Positions 63,046 to 64,000 of a stretch of DNA of 64,000 nt are shown here, one piece after another. Each line of letters begins with the position of its first letter. Position 1 is the first letter of the stretch. The notes beneath the pieces are model-generated. The model did no database searches, was not told the origin of the DNA, and saw nothing but the letters and a program-made list of their open reading frames with translations. The stretch lies in NCBI GenBank assembly GCA_029237695.1, contig CM055266.1:113291370-113355369 (forward strand), in the 5' to 3' direction. This DNA is from Conchocele bisecta (Eukaryota; Mollusca; Bivalvia; Lucinida; Thyasiridae). Both the position numbers and the translations under genes were made by a program.

Positions 63046-64000
63046 CTATATCGAACTGAGATGATTATTTCTAGTATCTGTGGCTATGTACAAGTATTTT
63101 GAAAGGCGTTTCAATAGAGATTCATTTTCTGTTGTCATTAGAGCGGTGAATTTAGTCGTACTCGCCCAGCTACAATAATAACGAGGTAGGTGTGTTCTTC
63201 GCAATACAGTATAGAATGGACAGACAAGAAGAAAGTGATATTCATTTTCAATAACATTCATGTTACAGAGCCGGCACAAGCGATTTTCTCTAGCAATGTG
63301 ACGAAACCGCCCTTCTTCAATTTCAAGTGAATGTGCAGAGCAACGGAATCGTGTTAGAGCAATCCGAAAGTTGTCATTTTCTACTGTTTTGAAATACTTT
63401 TCCATAGAAAACCACTTTTGATGGTTCTATATGTTGAAAGTTTGGGAGAATTTTTGCGACATCACTGAACCAGCCCTGTAAGTATTGGTCATATAGTCTC
63501 TGTATAACCATATTTAATTGAGGTTGAGATACTTCCTGAGTATTCCATAGATATGAGAAACCTAGATTGTCTAAAAGTGATTTAACATTAGACACCCATG
63601 GCGATATTGCAGTGGTCACATCAGCTTCAAATACATGCGAAAGCAATGAGTTATCTGTCAACAAAATTCTGCGCCAGTATTTCAAAATGCGCTCTCTACG
63701 CTTGATCACTAGTGGGACGCGACCTAGCTCTCCATATATAGCAAGTGTGCATGTTTGATTTCGCACTTTAAGGATCTGTTTCAGAAACTTTAGATGCACT
63801 CTCTCTATATCTGGAGCACTATGAAATCCCCAAATTTCAGACCCGTATTCCAGGATAGGCAGCACCATCGTATCAAATAAATGTAACTTATCTGTAATTG
63901 TGAGTTGAACCTTGTCAAATAAACTATTCAGTGAAAAAATTGCTTTTGTAGCCTGCTCAGACAGATGTTTTGTGCTTGGAAAAATTTACCATTTGATGAT
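63046..64000 (-). pseudogene. Non-LTR retrotransposon ORF2, C-terminal part, frameshifted
   Basis: The - strand reads as the region after the reverse-transcriptase core of a LINE. It begins in a segment with ...LSEQATKAIFSLNSLFDK, then MVLPILEYGSEIWGF and the RVHLKFLKQIL block, then LAIYGELGRVPLVIKRRERI. The frame breaks near 63400. It resumes with FRIALTRFRCSAH and a zinc-binding motif C-x2-C-x9-H-x4-C (CRLCN...HFLLVC), ending at the stop at 63046. An in-frame TAA at 63988-63986 and a shift near 63960 add further damage. The catalytic domain lies outside the window. No intact protein can be made from this copy. Confidence 0.85.

Noticed and set aside
63046..64000. A functional reverse transcriptase gene
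   Set aside because: Only the part after the catalytic core is inside the window, with at least two frame breaks and an in-frame stop.

Overview
This is a 64 kb piece of an animal nuclear genome, most likely from a bivalve mollusc (probably a heterodont clam or mussel; inferred). The non-coding DNA is AT-rich and packed with short palindromic, MITE-like elements. Genes have introns with GT...AG borders, the coding exons are clearly more GC-rich than their surroundings, and no bacterial-style gene organisation is present.

The only host protein-coding genes I can support are six paralogous two-exon caveolin genes. Three lie on the + strand (exon pairs 4461-4523/7122-7454, 21488-21556/25446-25769 and 32322-32378/35929-36255). 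Three lie on the - strand (45091-45032/43769-43446, 52983-52921/52358-52035 and 59330-59277/57124-56798). The two sets converge on the gap at 36.3-43.4 kb. Each gene has a 54-69 nt first coding exon encoding a short N-terminus that ends in an NRDPN...N.HL motif. A phase-0 intron of 0.56-3.9 kb follows, and then one exon carrying the whole caveolin domain (FEDVIAEP-like signature, scaffolding region, HIW hairpin, C-terminal membrane-binding region). Predicted proteins are 126-131 residues and unusually rich in cysteine (13-17 in the second exon). A TATA-like element precedes each start codon at about 75-135 bp, or about 380 bp for the third gene. By sequence, genes 1, 4 and 6 form one subgroup and genes 2, 3 and 5 another; 1/4 and 2/5 are the closest pairs.

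Everything between and inside the genes is repetitive or unassigned. 1-2.6 kb is a 25/27-bp minisatellite that abuts a truncated element. The rest holds roughly twenty families of short elements, labelled A-U here. The main ones are: A (about 230 bp palindrome, ends GGGGCCGTTTCACTAAAC); B (TA-flanked, CAGTGGAACCTCTCTAAACC ends); C (TTAA-flanked, piggyBac-like ends); D (about 300 bp, ends AGTAGCCTATTTCACC); E (ends TGTGGCTGTGACTGGAGAAA); F (GACAAGCCATGTGATTTTG ends); G (CTACGGAGCCCCGCAGGGGA ends with an internal array of inverted 15-20 bp repeats); H (perfect GGGGTCAGCGTGTAAGTGCA hairpins); and I-U, described at their entries. Many are nested in one another. Two SINE-like elements with pol III B-box-like motifs, one likely LINE 3' fragment, and a frameshifted non-LTR retrotransposon (63.0-64.0 kb, running off the window) complete the picture.

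The caveolins probably act together as membrane-coat or scaffold proteins able to co-oligomerise. Nothing in the window suggests an operon or a linked partner pathway. The interest lies in the local birth of a cysteine-rich caveolin family in a MITE-saturated locus. Family names and relationships come from reading by eye, and element boundaries are accurate to about 5-20 bp unless stated.
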